Part shown: piece by piece, positions 1-5,501 of the stretch | How positions within the stretch are numbered: the first letter of the stretch is position 1 | Layout: each line of letters opens with the position of its first letter | Origin: an uncultured Lachnospiraceae bacterium | GTDB taxonomy: Bacteria > Bacillota > Clostridia > Lachnospirales > Lachnospiraceae | Length of the DNA stretch: 6,935 bases | Assembly (NCBI GenBank): GCA_947594085.1 | Contig: CANQEB010000128.1 | Coordinates: 1-6,935 of the forward strand | Reading direction: 5' to 3' | Notes under the pieces: generated by a model | Database searches by the model: none | What the model was told of the DNA's origin: nothing | Seen by the model: the letters and a program-made list of their open reading frames with translations, nothing else | Position numbers and translations under genes: made by a program

Positions 1-9
1 GATTAATCT

Positions 10-1185
10 ATGGATATCAGACGTGTATTTCTGATCGTGCTGGACAGCTACGGGATCGGCTGCCTGCCGGACGCGGAGAAATTCGGGGATGCCGGAGCAA
101 ACACACTGGGCACGATTGTGAAGTCGGACAAATACAGCACACCGAACATGGAGCGCTTTGGCTTGTTCAATATTGACGGGGTCGATTGCCGACCGGGCGT
201 GGCCTCGCCGATCGCGAGTTACGGGCGCATGGCGGAATCCTCGATGGGGAAGGACACAACGATCGGACACTGGGAGATCGCGGGTGTGATCTCGCCGCAG
301 CCGCTTCCGGTATATCCGGACGGATTTCCGGAGGAGGTGCTTGCGCCGTTTCGGGAGCAGACGGGGCGCGGTGTGCTCTGCAACAAGCCGTACTCCGGCA
401 CGGAGGTGATTCGTGATTACGGGGAGGAGCACATGCGGACCGGAGATCTGATTGTCTACACGTCGGCGGACAGTGTATTCCAGATCGCGGCGCACGAGGA
501 GGTCGTGCCGCTTGAGACGCTCTACGAGTATTGCCGGATCGCACGGAGGATCCTTGCCGGGAAGCACGGTGTGGGGCGCGTGATCGCGCGGCCATTCATC
601 GGGCAGGCGCCGAATTTTGAGCGCACGCGGAACCGCCATGATTTTTCGCTGCTCCCGCCGAAGCGCACGATGCTCGTAAGTCTCGCGGAGCACGGTTTTG
701 ACACCTACGGCATCGGGAAGATCAACGATATTTTTGCCGGACAGGGGATCGCGCACACGACACCGATTTCAAACAATGAGGACGGCATGAACAAGACTCT
801 GGCGCACATGGATCTGGACTTCAAGGGACTGTGCTTTGTGAACCTTGTGGATTTCGACATGATGTATGGACACCGCAATGACATCGATGGATATGCGGCT
901 GCGGCGACGCTGTTCGACCGGCAGCTCGGTGAGATGATGGCGAAGCTGCGCTCGGACGACATTGTGATCATCACGGCCGATCACGGATGTGACCCAGGCT
1001 ATCCGGGAACAGATCATACGCGCGAGTATACGCCGATGTTGATTTACGGGGACGCAGTGAAACAGGGCGTGTCCATCGGGACACGGAAAAGCTTCGCGGA
1101 TATCGCGGCGACCGTGCTGGAGATGTTCGGAATCGATGAGACGCTCGACGGAACGAGTTTTTGGGAAGAGATCAGGAAGCTCTGA
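10..1185 (+). CDS. deoB: Phosphopentomutase
   Basis: DeoB interconverts ribose-1-phosphate and ribose-5-phosphate, and the deoxyribose equivalents, in the cytoplasm, linking nucleoside phosphorolysis to the pentose phosphate pathway. It belongs to the alkaline phosphatase superfamily and uses two Mn2+ ions. The 391 residues match the usual length of about 390-410. Visible active-site elements, aligned from memory to Bacillus cereus DeoB, are D12 in LDSYGIG, the phosphorylated threonine T83 in KDTTIGHWE, D283 and H288 in VDFDMMYGHR, D324-H325 in TADHG, and H336 in GTDHTREY. All metal ligands are therefore present. The third position of the DTTT-like motif is Ile where Thr or Ser is common; I do not regard this as damaging. 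The ATG at 10 fits the family N-terminus, but only nine bases precede it, so its ribosome site lies outside the window. cdd follows 42 bases after the stop, which suggests one transcript. Confidence 0.97.
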   Translation: MDIRRVFLIVLDSYGIGCLPDAEKFGDAGANTLGTIVKSDKYSTPNMERFGLFNIDGVDCRPGVASPIASYGRMAESSMGKDTTIGHWEIAGVISPQPLPVYPDGFPEEVLAPFREQTGRGVLCNKPYSGTEVIRDYGEEHMRTGDLIVYTSADSVFQIAAHEEVVPLETLYEYCRIARRILAGKHGVGRVIARPFIGQAPNFERTRNRHDFSLLPPKRTMLVSLAEHGFDTYGIGKINDIFAGQGIAHTTPISNNEDGMNKTLAHMDLDFKGLCFVNLVDFDMMYGHRNDIDGYAAAATLFDRQLGEMMAKLRSDDIVIITADHGCDPGYPGTDHTREYTPMLIYGDAVKQGVSIGTRKSFADIAATVLEMFGIDETLDGTSFWEEIRKL

Positions 1186-1227
1186 TTCAAGATGGTTGGA
1201 TAGAATGGTAAGGAAGTGACAAGAGAA

Positions 1228-1659
1228 ATGACGTGGGACGAACACATCAAAGATCTGATACGGCTCGCTTACGAGGCGCAGAGCCGCGCCTATTGCCCGT
1301 ATTCTCATTTCGCGACAGGGGCAGCGCTTGAGGCGGAGAACGGTCAGGTCTTTCTGGGCTGTAATATTGAGAATGCAGCGTATTCGCCGACGAATTGTGC
1401 AGAGCGGACGGCCTTCTTCAAGGCGATCTCCGAAGGCGTGCGCGAGTTTGCCCGGATTGTCGTGGTCGGGAATTATGAGGGCGAGGAAGGGGATTACTGT
1501 GCGCCCTGCGGCGTCTGCCGGCAGGTTATGGCAGAGTTCTGCGACGGTGATCTGTTCGAGGTGATTCTGGCGCGCAGCCCGGAGGATTACAGAATATTTC
1601 GCTTGAAAGAATTGCTGCCGGAGCACTTCGGGCCGGGAGATTTGAATGTGTCTGAGTAA
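1228..1659 (+). CDS. cdd: Cytidine deaminase (small homotetrameric class)
   Basis: Cdd hydrolytically deaminates cytidine and deoxycytidine to uridine and deoxyuridine, feeding the phosphorylase encoded next. The 143-residue protein is the size of the Bacillus-type tetrameric class. Zinc ligands are C57 in NCAER and C94/C97 in PCGVC, with E59 as the catalytic proton shuttle. The segments YSHFATGAALE and GCNIENAAYSPTNCAERTA are the substrate-binding signature. The start is uncertain. A GTG in frame at 1216 would add four residues (first codon, T, R, E) but abuts its only purine-rich stretch, whereas the ATG at 1228 has AAGGAAG at 1210-1216 about 11 bases upstream and begins where family members normally begin; I chose the ATG. 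The gene sits 42 bases after deoB and before pdp, so the three successive salvage enzymes are clustered. It ends in TAA and is followed by a terminator-like hairpin. Confidence 0.96.
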   Translation: MTWDEHIKDLIRLAYEAQSRAYCPYSHFATGAALEAENGQVFLGCNIENAAYSPTNCAERTAFFKAISEGVREFARIVVVGNYEGEEGDYCAPCGVCRQVMAEFCDGDLFEVILARSPEDYRIFRLKELLPEHFGPGDLNVSE

Positions 1660-1672
1660 TTTTTGATCATAT

Positions 1673-1740
1673 AAAAAGAGTGGGCAACTCCCTCAGCCTA
1701 TAGCAGGCTTACCGGACAAAAAACCCACTTCTTTTCATTT
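1673..1740 (+). terminator. Nested hairpin, probable (bidirectional) terminator after cdd
   Basis: An outer stem pairs 1673-1684 with 1724-1735: AGTGGG against CCCACT exactly, one G-U, one A-C mismatch, then AAAA against TTTT. The 39-base interior holds a second hairpin, AGCCT at 1695-1699 pairing with AGGCT at 1705-1709. The 3' side runs into CTTCTTTTCATTT, and the complementary strand also runs into a T-rich tract, so it could stop transcription in both directions. The large interior is atypical of a simple intrinsic terminator, so an attenuator or a small repeated element is an alternative. Confidence 0.5.
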
Positions 1741-1774
1741 AAACCATACCGCAAAAAAATTTGTTCTGTCTATA

Positions 1775-1780
1775 TATAAT
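1775..1780 (+). promoter_or_regulatory. Possible -10 box upstream of pdp
   Basis: A perfect TATAAT lies in an AT-rich stretch about 63 bases before the pdp start. No good -35 hexamer stands 16-18 bases upstream: that position is A-rich, and a TTGTTC at 1761-1766 is too close. It could be a weak or activator-dependent promoter, or chance in AT-rich DNA. Confidence 0.3.
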
Positions 1781-1782
1781 CA

Positions 1783-1797
1783 AGAAAAAGTTTTTCT
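1783..1797. promoter_or_regulatory. Perfect short palindrome at the expected pdp transcription start
   Basis: AGAAAAA and TTTTTCT flank a single central G. The site lies just downstream of the TATAAT box, where a repressor operator would block initiation. The same arms recur upstream of the murA promoter at 5340-5358. Poly-A/poly-T palindromes arise easily by chance, so the operator role is only an inference. Confidence 0.25.
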
Positions 1798-1828
1798 AAA
1801 TAATGTGAACGATATAGGAAATTGATGA

Positions 1829-1835
1829 GGGGAGG
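1829..1835 (+). promoter_or_regulatory. Ribosome binding site that decides the pdp start
   Basis: GGGGAGG ends seven bases before the ATG at 1843, an ideal spacing. It is only one base from the ATG at 1837 and lies downstream of the in-frame TTG at 1822 and ATG at 1825, so those earlier codons are poor start candidates. Confidence 0.75.
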
Positions 1836-1842
1836 TATGAGC

Positions 1843-3165
1843 ATGAGAATGTATGATGTGATCCTGAAAAAGCGATATGGCGGTGAACTGACGGACGAGG
1901 AGATACGGGCGGTTGTTCGCGAGTATACGGACGGGAAGATTCCGGATTATCAGATGTCCGCGTTGATGATGGCGATCTGCTTTCAGGGGATGACCGACCA
2001 TGAGACCGCGGTGCTCACCGATGCGATGGCACACTCGGGCGATGTGATGAATCTGTCGGATATCCCCGGTGTCAAGGTCGACAAGCATTCGACCGGGGGT
2101 GTCGGGGACAAGACGACGTTGATCGTGGGGCCGATTGTCGCGGCCTGCGGTTGTCATGTCGCGAAGATGTCGGGACGCGGGCTCGGACACACGGGCGGCA
2201 CCGTTGACAAGATGGAGTCGATCCCGGGGATGCGCACGGAGCTTTCGCGCGAGGAGTTTATCCGCACGGCGATGGAGGCCGGGATCACGGTGACCGGGCA
2301 GTCTGGGAACCTGACGCCTGCGGATAAGAAGATGTACGCACTGCGGGATGTGACGGCGACGGTGGACAGCATTCCGTTGATCGCATCCTCCATTATGAGC
2401 AAGAAGCTGGCGGCCGGAAGCGACTGTATCGTGCTGGACGTCAAGACAGGCAGTGGCGCGTTTATGAAGACGGTGGAGGATTCGGTGAAGCTTGCACAGA
2501 AGATGGTGGCGATCGGGGCTCACAATGGGAGAAAGACCGCGGCTCTGATCACGAATATGGACATCCCGCTCGGAAATCAGATCGGCAACGCGCTGGAGGT
2601 CGAGGAGGCCGTGCGAACGCTGCGCGGCGAGGGAGCCAAGGACCTGACGGAGATATGCCTTGCTCTGGCGACGGAAATGCTCACGCTTGCGGGCAAAGGC
2701 TCGCGCGAAGAGTGCGCGAAGCTCGCGCGGCAGGCGATTGACTCCGGGGAGGCGCTCGGGCGCCTGGCGGCGATGGTGCGCTGCCAGGGCGGGGACGAGG
2801 AATGCATCTATCATCCGGAGAAGCTCGGAAGCGCGACATTCTTCACCGAGGTGCGCGCGCCGCGGGACGGCTATATCGCCGGGATGGACACGGCAGGTAT
2901 TGGCTACGCGGCGATGATGCTGGGCGCAGGGCGCGAGACGAAAGAAGACAAACTCGACTATCTGGCGGGTATTATCTTGAAGAAGAAGACAGGGGATGCG
3001 GTGCGCGCCGGCGAGGTGATCGCGGAGCTTCGCGCCTCCGACGAGGCGTTGTTTGCGGGTGCGGAGGGGAAATTTCTTGCTTCCCTGACGATCGCCGATG
3101 AGAAGCCGCAGCCGGAGCCCCTGATCTACGCGAGGGTGACAGCAGAAGGGGTAGAATATGTTTAG
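1843..3165 (+). CDS. pdp: Pyrimidine-nucleoside phosphorylase
   Basis: This enzyme splits uridine, deoxyuridine and thymidine with phosphate into the base and (deoxy)ribose-1-phosphate, which DeoB then converts. The 440 residues equal the family length. From the ATG at 1843 the protein opens MRMYDVILKK and runs collinear with Bacillus subtilis Pdp, supporting this start over the longer frame from 1822. The signature KHSTGGVGD starts at K81, followed by the phosphate-binding stretch AKMSGRGLGHTGGT at about 107-120 and SGNLTPADKK near 156-165. Residue 108 is Lys, as in broad-specificity pyrimidine phosphorylases, where E. coli thymidine phosphorylase (DeoA) has Met; I therefore prefer Pdp to DeoA. 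The glycine-rich 80-120 region joins the small helical domain to the alpha/beta domain, and the C-terminal domain is complete. It lies downstream of cdd behind a hairpin and possible promoter, so it may be co-transcribed by read-through or separately controlled. Confidence 0.96.
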   Translation: MRMYDVILKKRYGGELTDEEIRAVVREYTDGKIPDYQMSALMMAICFQGMTDHETAVLTDAMAHSGDVMNLSDIPGVKVDKHSTGGVGDKTTLIVGPIVAACGCHVAKMSGRGLGHTGGTVDKMESIPGMRTELSREEFIRTAMEAGITVTGQSGNLTPADKKMYALRDVTATVDSIPLIASSIMSKKLAAGSDCIVLDVKTGSGAFMKTVEDSVKLAQKMVAIGAHNGRKTAALITNMDIPLGNQIGNALEVEEAVRTLRGEGAKDLTEICLALATEMLTLAGKGSREECAKLARQAIDSGEALGRLAAMVRCQGGDEECIYHPEKLGSATFFTEVRAPRDGYIAGMDTAGIGYAAMMLGAGRETKEDKLDYLAGIILKKKTGDAVRAGEVIAELRASDEALFAGAEGKFLASLTIADEKPQPEPLIYARVTAEGVEYV

Positions 3166-3256
3166 GGCAGGCCGAAGCACTGACCGGTGAGGTCATAAGA
3201 AAGTGCTGCAAGACGGCGTGGGATACCTTTGTAAAGCCTGAGCAAGCAATCCTGCC
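3166..3256 (+). ncRNA. Putative structured RNA leader, unknown class
   Basis: The first bases after the pdp stop, GGCAGG at 3166-3171, pair perfectly with CCTGCC at 3251-3256. Inside, AGCACT at 3176-3181 pairs with AGTGCT at 3202-3207. That stem carries an upper stem, GACC at 3182-3185 with GGTC at 3191-3194, a GGTGA loop, and a purine-rich ATAAGAA bulge on the 3' side. The hairpin partly resembles a PyrR-binding loop. I match it to no other RNA family I know. No U-tract terminator follows before the next gene, so any control mechanism is unclear. A frame without stops also crosses this stretch, but it has no good start and no recognisable product. Confidence 0.35.
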
Positions 3257-3339
3257 TTGCGATATGAGTTGCGACATCGGAACTGACAGACACGATGGCG
3301 TGGCGGGCGAACAATGGAAAATATCGGGAAGGGAAATAT

Positions 3340-3345
3340 GGAGGA
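3340..3345 (+). promoter_or_regulatory. Ribosome binding site supporting a TTG start for the pyrophosphatase
   Basis: GGAGGA stands nine bases before an in-frame TTG at 3355 and is the strongest ribosome-binding match near this gene. The ATG at 3295 lacks a convincing site. A third choice, the ATG at 3457, has AGGGAAG at 3444-3450 six bases upstream. Confidence 0.45.
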
Positions 3346-3354
3346 CAGACAGTT

Positions 3355-5238
3355 TTGGGCACAGAAATGATGAAATCTGGAGGGAATACAGTCGGAGAAG
3401 CTACACCGATTGAGAATTGCGGTGCGGCGAACGGGAGCGGCGCAGGGAAGCTGGATATGAGGAAGCAGAATGCAGAAACGCCGGATACGGGAAAGCTGAA
3501 TACCAGGGAGCTGGATACGGAAAAGACGCCAAGCTTCGACGAGGCTGCGAAGGACGCGGCGGGTCGCGGAGACCTGACGAAGCCGCGGACCGTGTATGTC
3601 GTGGGGCACAAAAATCCGGACACGGATTCGATCTGCTCCGCGATCTCCTATGCATATTTGAAGAATCAGACGGATGGGGAGCGCTTCCGCTTTGTCCCAG
3701 CGCGGGCGGGGCAGGTTAGCGCGGAGACGCAGTACGTGCTGGAGCGTTTCGGAGCGGAGGTGCCCCGCGTGCTCGACAACATCGGCACGCGCGTCAAGGA
3801 CATGGAGATCCGAAGGGTTCCGGGCGTGCGCAGTGACATCTCGCTGAAGAAGGCCTGGACGCTGATGACGACACAGAACGTGTACACGCTCCCGATCACA
3901 AACGAGAAAAATCGTCTCGAAGGCCTGATCACGATCAACGATATCGCGAAGTCCTACATGGAGGAGTACGACAGCGCGATTGTCTCGGTGGCGAAGACGC
4001 CATACCGCAATATTCTGGAGACGCTGGACGCGGAGATGGTCGTCGGTGATCCGGACGGATACTTCGACAGGGGCAAGGTTGTGATCGCGGCGGCTAACCC
4101 CGACGTTATGGAGAATTATATCGATGAGCACGACATGGTGATCCTCGGGAATCGATACGAGTCACAGTTGTGCGCGATCGAGATGCAGGCCGGCTGTATC
4201 GTCGTGTGTCTGGGAGCGTCGGTCTCGCGGACGATCAAGCTTCTCGCCGAAGAACACGGCTGCACGATCATCGGCACGCCGCTTGATACCTATGCGGTTG
4301 CGCGATTGATCAACCAGAGTATGCCGGTCGACTTTTTTATGCGAAAGGAACATCTGATGACGTTCCGGCTCGACGACTACACGGAGAATATCCGGGAGAC
4401 GATGTCGCAGAAGCGCTACCGTGATTTCCCGATCCTCGATAAAAAGGGAAAATTTGTCGGTATGATCTCGCGCCGGAACCTGCTGGGCGTGCGCAAGCGC
4501 GGACTGATCCTGGTCGATCACAACGAGGTGTCGCAGGCTGTGGACAATGTGCTCGACGCGGAGATCATGGAGATCATCGATCATCACCGCCTCGGCTCGC
4601 TGGAGACGATGGCGCCGGTCTATTTCCGGAACCAGCCGGTCGGCTGCACCGGGACGATCATTTATCAGATGTTTCGGGAGCGGGGCGTCGGGATCCCGGC
4701 GCAGATCGCGGGACTTCTGTGTAGCGCAATCCTGTCGGATACCTTGATGTTCCGCTCGCCGACCTGTACGGGGATGGATGTGGAAGCGGCACGCGCGCTG
4801 GCGGACATTGCGGGGATTGAGTGCGAGACCTATGCGCCGCAGATGTTTGCGGCGGGAAGCGATCTGATCTCCCGGACGCCGGAGGAGATCCTATACCAGG
4901 ACTACAAGACGTTTGAATTTGGAGATCTGAATATCAGCATCGGGCAGATCACTTCGATGAACGCGCAGGAGCTGGACAGCATTCGCGAGCGGATGATCCC
5001 GCTGCTGGAAAAGCTGCCGGGCAGCCGGGAGACGGATATGGTCTTCTTTATGCTGACAAACATCATCGAGGAGACGACGGAGCTCCTGTGCTACGGCAAG
5101 GGCTCCGAGCATCTTGTGAAGGAAGCGTTTGACCGGGAAGTGAAGGACAACCGGGCGCAGCTTCCGGGCGTGGTCTCGCGCAAGAAGCAGCTGGTACCGT
5201 CATTCATGACGGCGATCAGCCGGATGACGGCGCTGTAA
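3355..5238 (+). CDS. Family II inorganic pyrophosphatase with CBS-DRTGG-CBS regulatory insert
   Basis: The product hydrolyses pyrophosphate to two phosphates, pulling biosynthetic reactions forward. Numbered from the TTG at 3355 (627 residues), the DHH domain starts at about residue 80 with GHKNPDTDS, giving metal ligands H85, D89 and D91. It resumes after the insert with VDHNE (D388), DHHR (409-412), LSD (D462), and closes with the DHHA2 domain and its substrate-binding SRKKQ (R609, K610). The insert has a CBS domain at about 150-205, a DRTGG domain at about 220-325 and a second CBS at about 330-380. In characterised relatives, AMP and ADP inhibit through the CBS pair, while ATP and diadenosine polyphosphates activate. 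The insert explains the size against about 310 residues for plain family II enzymes. About 75 polar, repeat-bearing residues precede the conserved part, so the start is doubtful: ATG 3295 (647 aa), TTG 3355 and ATG 3457 (593 aa) are all open. No clear promoter was seen in the gap after pdp. Confidence 0.94.
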   Translation: MGTEMMKSGGNTVGEATPIENCGAANGSGAGKLDMRKQNAETPDTGKLNTRELDTEKTPSFDEAAKDAAGRGDLTKPRTVYVVGHKNPDTDSICSAISYAYLKNQTDGERFRFVPARAGQVSAETQYVLERFGAEVPRVLDNIGTRVKDMEIRRVPGVRSDISLKKAWTLMTTQNVYTLPITNEKNRLEGLITINDIAKSYMEEYDSAIVSVAKTPYRNILETLDAEMVVGDPDGYFDRGKVVIAAANPDVMENYIDEHDMVILGNRYESQLCAIEMQAGCIVVCLGASVSRTIKLLAEEHGCTIIGTPLDTYAVARLINQSMPVDFFMRKEHLMTFRLDDYTENIRETMSQKRYRDFPILDKKGKFVGMISRRNLLGVRKRGLILVDHNEVSQAVDNVLDAEIMEIIDHHRLGSLETMAPVYFRNQPVGCTGTIIYQMFRERGVGIPAQIAGLLCSAILSDTLMFRSPTCTGMDVEAARALADIAGIECETYAPQMFAAGSDLISRTPEEILYQDYKTFEFGDLNISIGQITSMNAQELDSIRERMIPLLEKLPGSRETDMVFFMLTNIIEETTELLCYGKGSEHLVKEAFDREVKDNRAQLPGVVSRKKQLVPSFMTAISRMTAL

Positions 5239-5250
5239 GGGAGGAACAGA

Positions 5251-5328
5251 ATGGGCAGACAAAAGTTTATTTGCATGGAGAGTACTTTGGACTGGGGGAG
5301 AAGCTCGGCTCGTTTGGATACAGTGTGA
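5251..5328 (+). CDS. Possible 25-residue small ORF after the pyrophosphatase
   Basis: GGGAGGA at 5239-5245, directly after the pyrophosphatase stop, is an excellent ribosome site five bases before the ATG at 5251. The ORF reads MGRQKFICMESTLDWGRSSA and five more residues, with no recognised domain, signal peptide or membrane segment. A different frame over the same bases (about 5256-5339) reads more like protein, with GEYFGLGEKLGSFGYS ending at TGA 5337. The region may therefore be a decayed or frameshifted small gene. The site could also be a fortuitous remnant. It would be read on the pyrophosphatase transcript. Confidence 0.25.
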   Translation: MGRQKFICMESTLDWGRSSARLDTV

Positions 5329-5338
5329 GGAAAAAGTG

Positions 5339-5359
5339 AAGAAAAAATTAATTTTTCTT
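5339..5359. promoter_or_regulatory. AT-rich palindrome touching the murA -35 box
   Basis: AAGAAAAA and TTTTTCTT form 8-base arms around ATTAA, and the right arm overlaps the first bases of the TTTACA box. It could be an operator, a curved or UP-like promoter element, or a weak stop signal for the upstream transcript; with almost no G-C pairs it is a poor intrinsic terminator. Confidence 0.3.
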
Positions 5360-5385
5360 TACAAATAATGGAGATGTGATATACT
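5358..5385 (+). promoter_or_regulatory. Sigma-A type promoter for murA
   Basis: TTTACA at 5358-5363 and TATACT at 5380-5385 are separated by 16 bases, and a TG one base before the -10 box makes it an extended -10 promoter. A TATAAT at 5386-5391 overlaps but would need a 22-base spacer. Transcription should begin near 5392, leaving an untranslated leader of about 110 bases. Confidence 0.6.
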
Positions 5386-5423
5386 TATAATGATTTTTTG
5401 TCTTCACAGAGAAAAGATCCGTG

Positions 5424-5456
5424 CTGTAAATTTCTGAGGGGTACAGGGATTTACAG
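5424..5456 (+). promoter_or_regulatory. 13-bp hairpin in the murA mRNA leader
   Basis: CTGTAAAT at 5424-5431 pairs exactly with ATTTACAG at 5449-5456. Two U-G pairs and CTG/CAG (5434-5436 with 5444-5446) extend the stem to 13 pairs, capped by the 7-base loop AGGGGTA. No U-run follows, so it is not a simple terminator. It ends 35 bases before the murA ribosome site and may affect mRNA stability or bind a factor; no known leader family was recognised. Confidence 0.4.
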
Positions 5457-5501
5457 GGCGCGAATAGGGGAAAAAGTATAAATATTTGCAGAGGTGCCTG
5501 T

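Noticed and set aside
83..85. Variant DTTIG in place of DTTTG or DTMTG in DeoB, considered as a sign of altered activity (positions given as residues)
   Set aside because: The phosphorylated threonine itself is kept, E. coli DeoB also differs at the third position, and all metal ligands are intact.
769..1626. A 285-codon - strand frame across deoB and cdd
   Set aside because: It spans two well-supported genes and the gap between them, and its translation shows no domain, so it is an antisense shadow.
1822..1842. Upstream in-frame starts for pdp (TTG 1822, ATG 1825, ATG 1837)
   Set aside because: They precede or abut the ribosome site at 1829-1835, and the family alignment begins at the ATG at 1843.
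1780..3180. A 466-codon open frame on the - strand opposite pdp, longer than pdp itself
   Set aside because: It is rich in His and Arg, lacks any family signature and mirrors a clear phosphorylase; long antisense frames are expected opposite GC-ending codons.
3238..3256. TGAGCAAGCAAT, reminiscent of the conserved GAGCAGGCAA of NiCo (czcD) riboswitches
   Set aside because: It sits on the 3' side of the fold rather than after the 5' closing strand, and the other conserved NiCo joining segments and the cation exporter gene are absent.
3165..3412. A + strand frame open from the pdp stop to about 3412, with an internal ATG at 3264
   Set aside because: There is no ribosome site at a usable start, no recognised product, and the stretch overlaps the RNA-like fold and the next gene; about 80 open codons can occur by chance in GC-rich DNA.
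3193..4131. A 312-codon - strand frame opposite the start of the pyrophosphatase
   Set aside because: It is antisense to conserved DHH and CBS coding sequence; its repeated IQLP-like segments are only the reverse image of the repeats in the pyrophosphatase extension.
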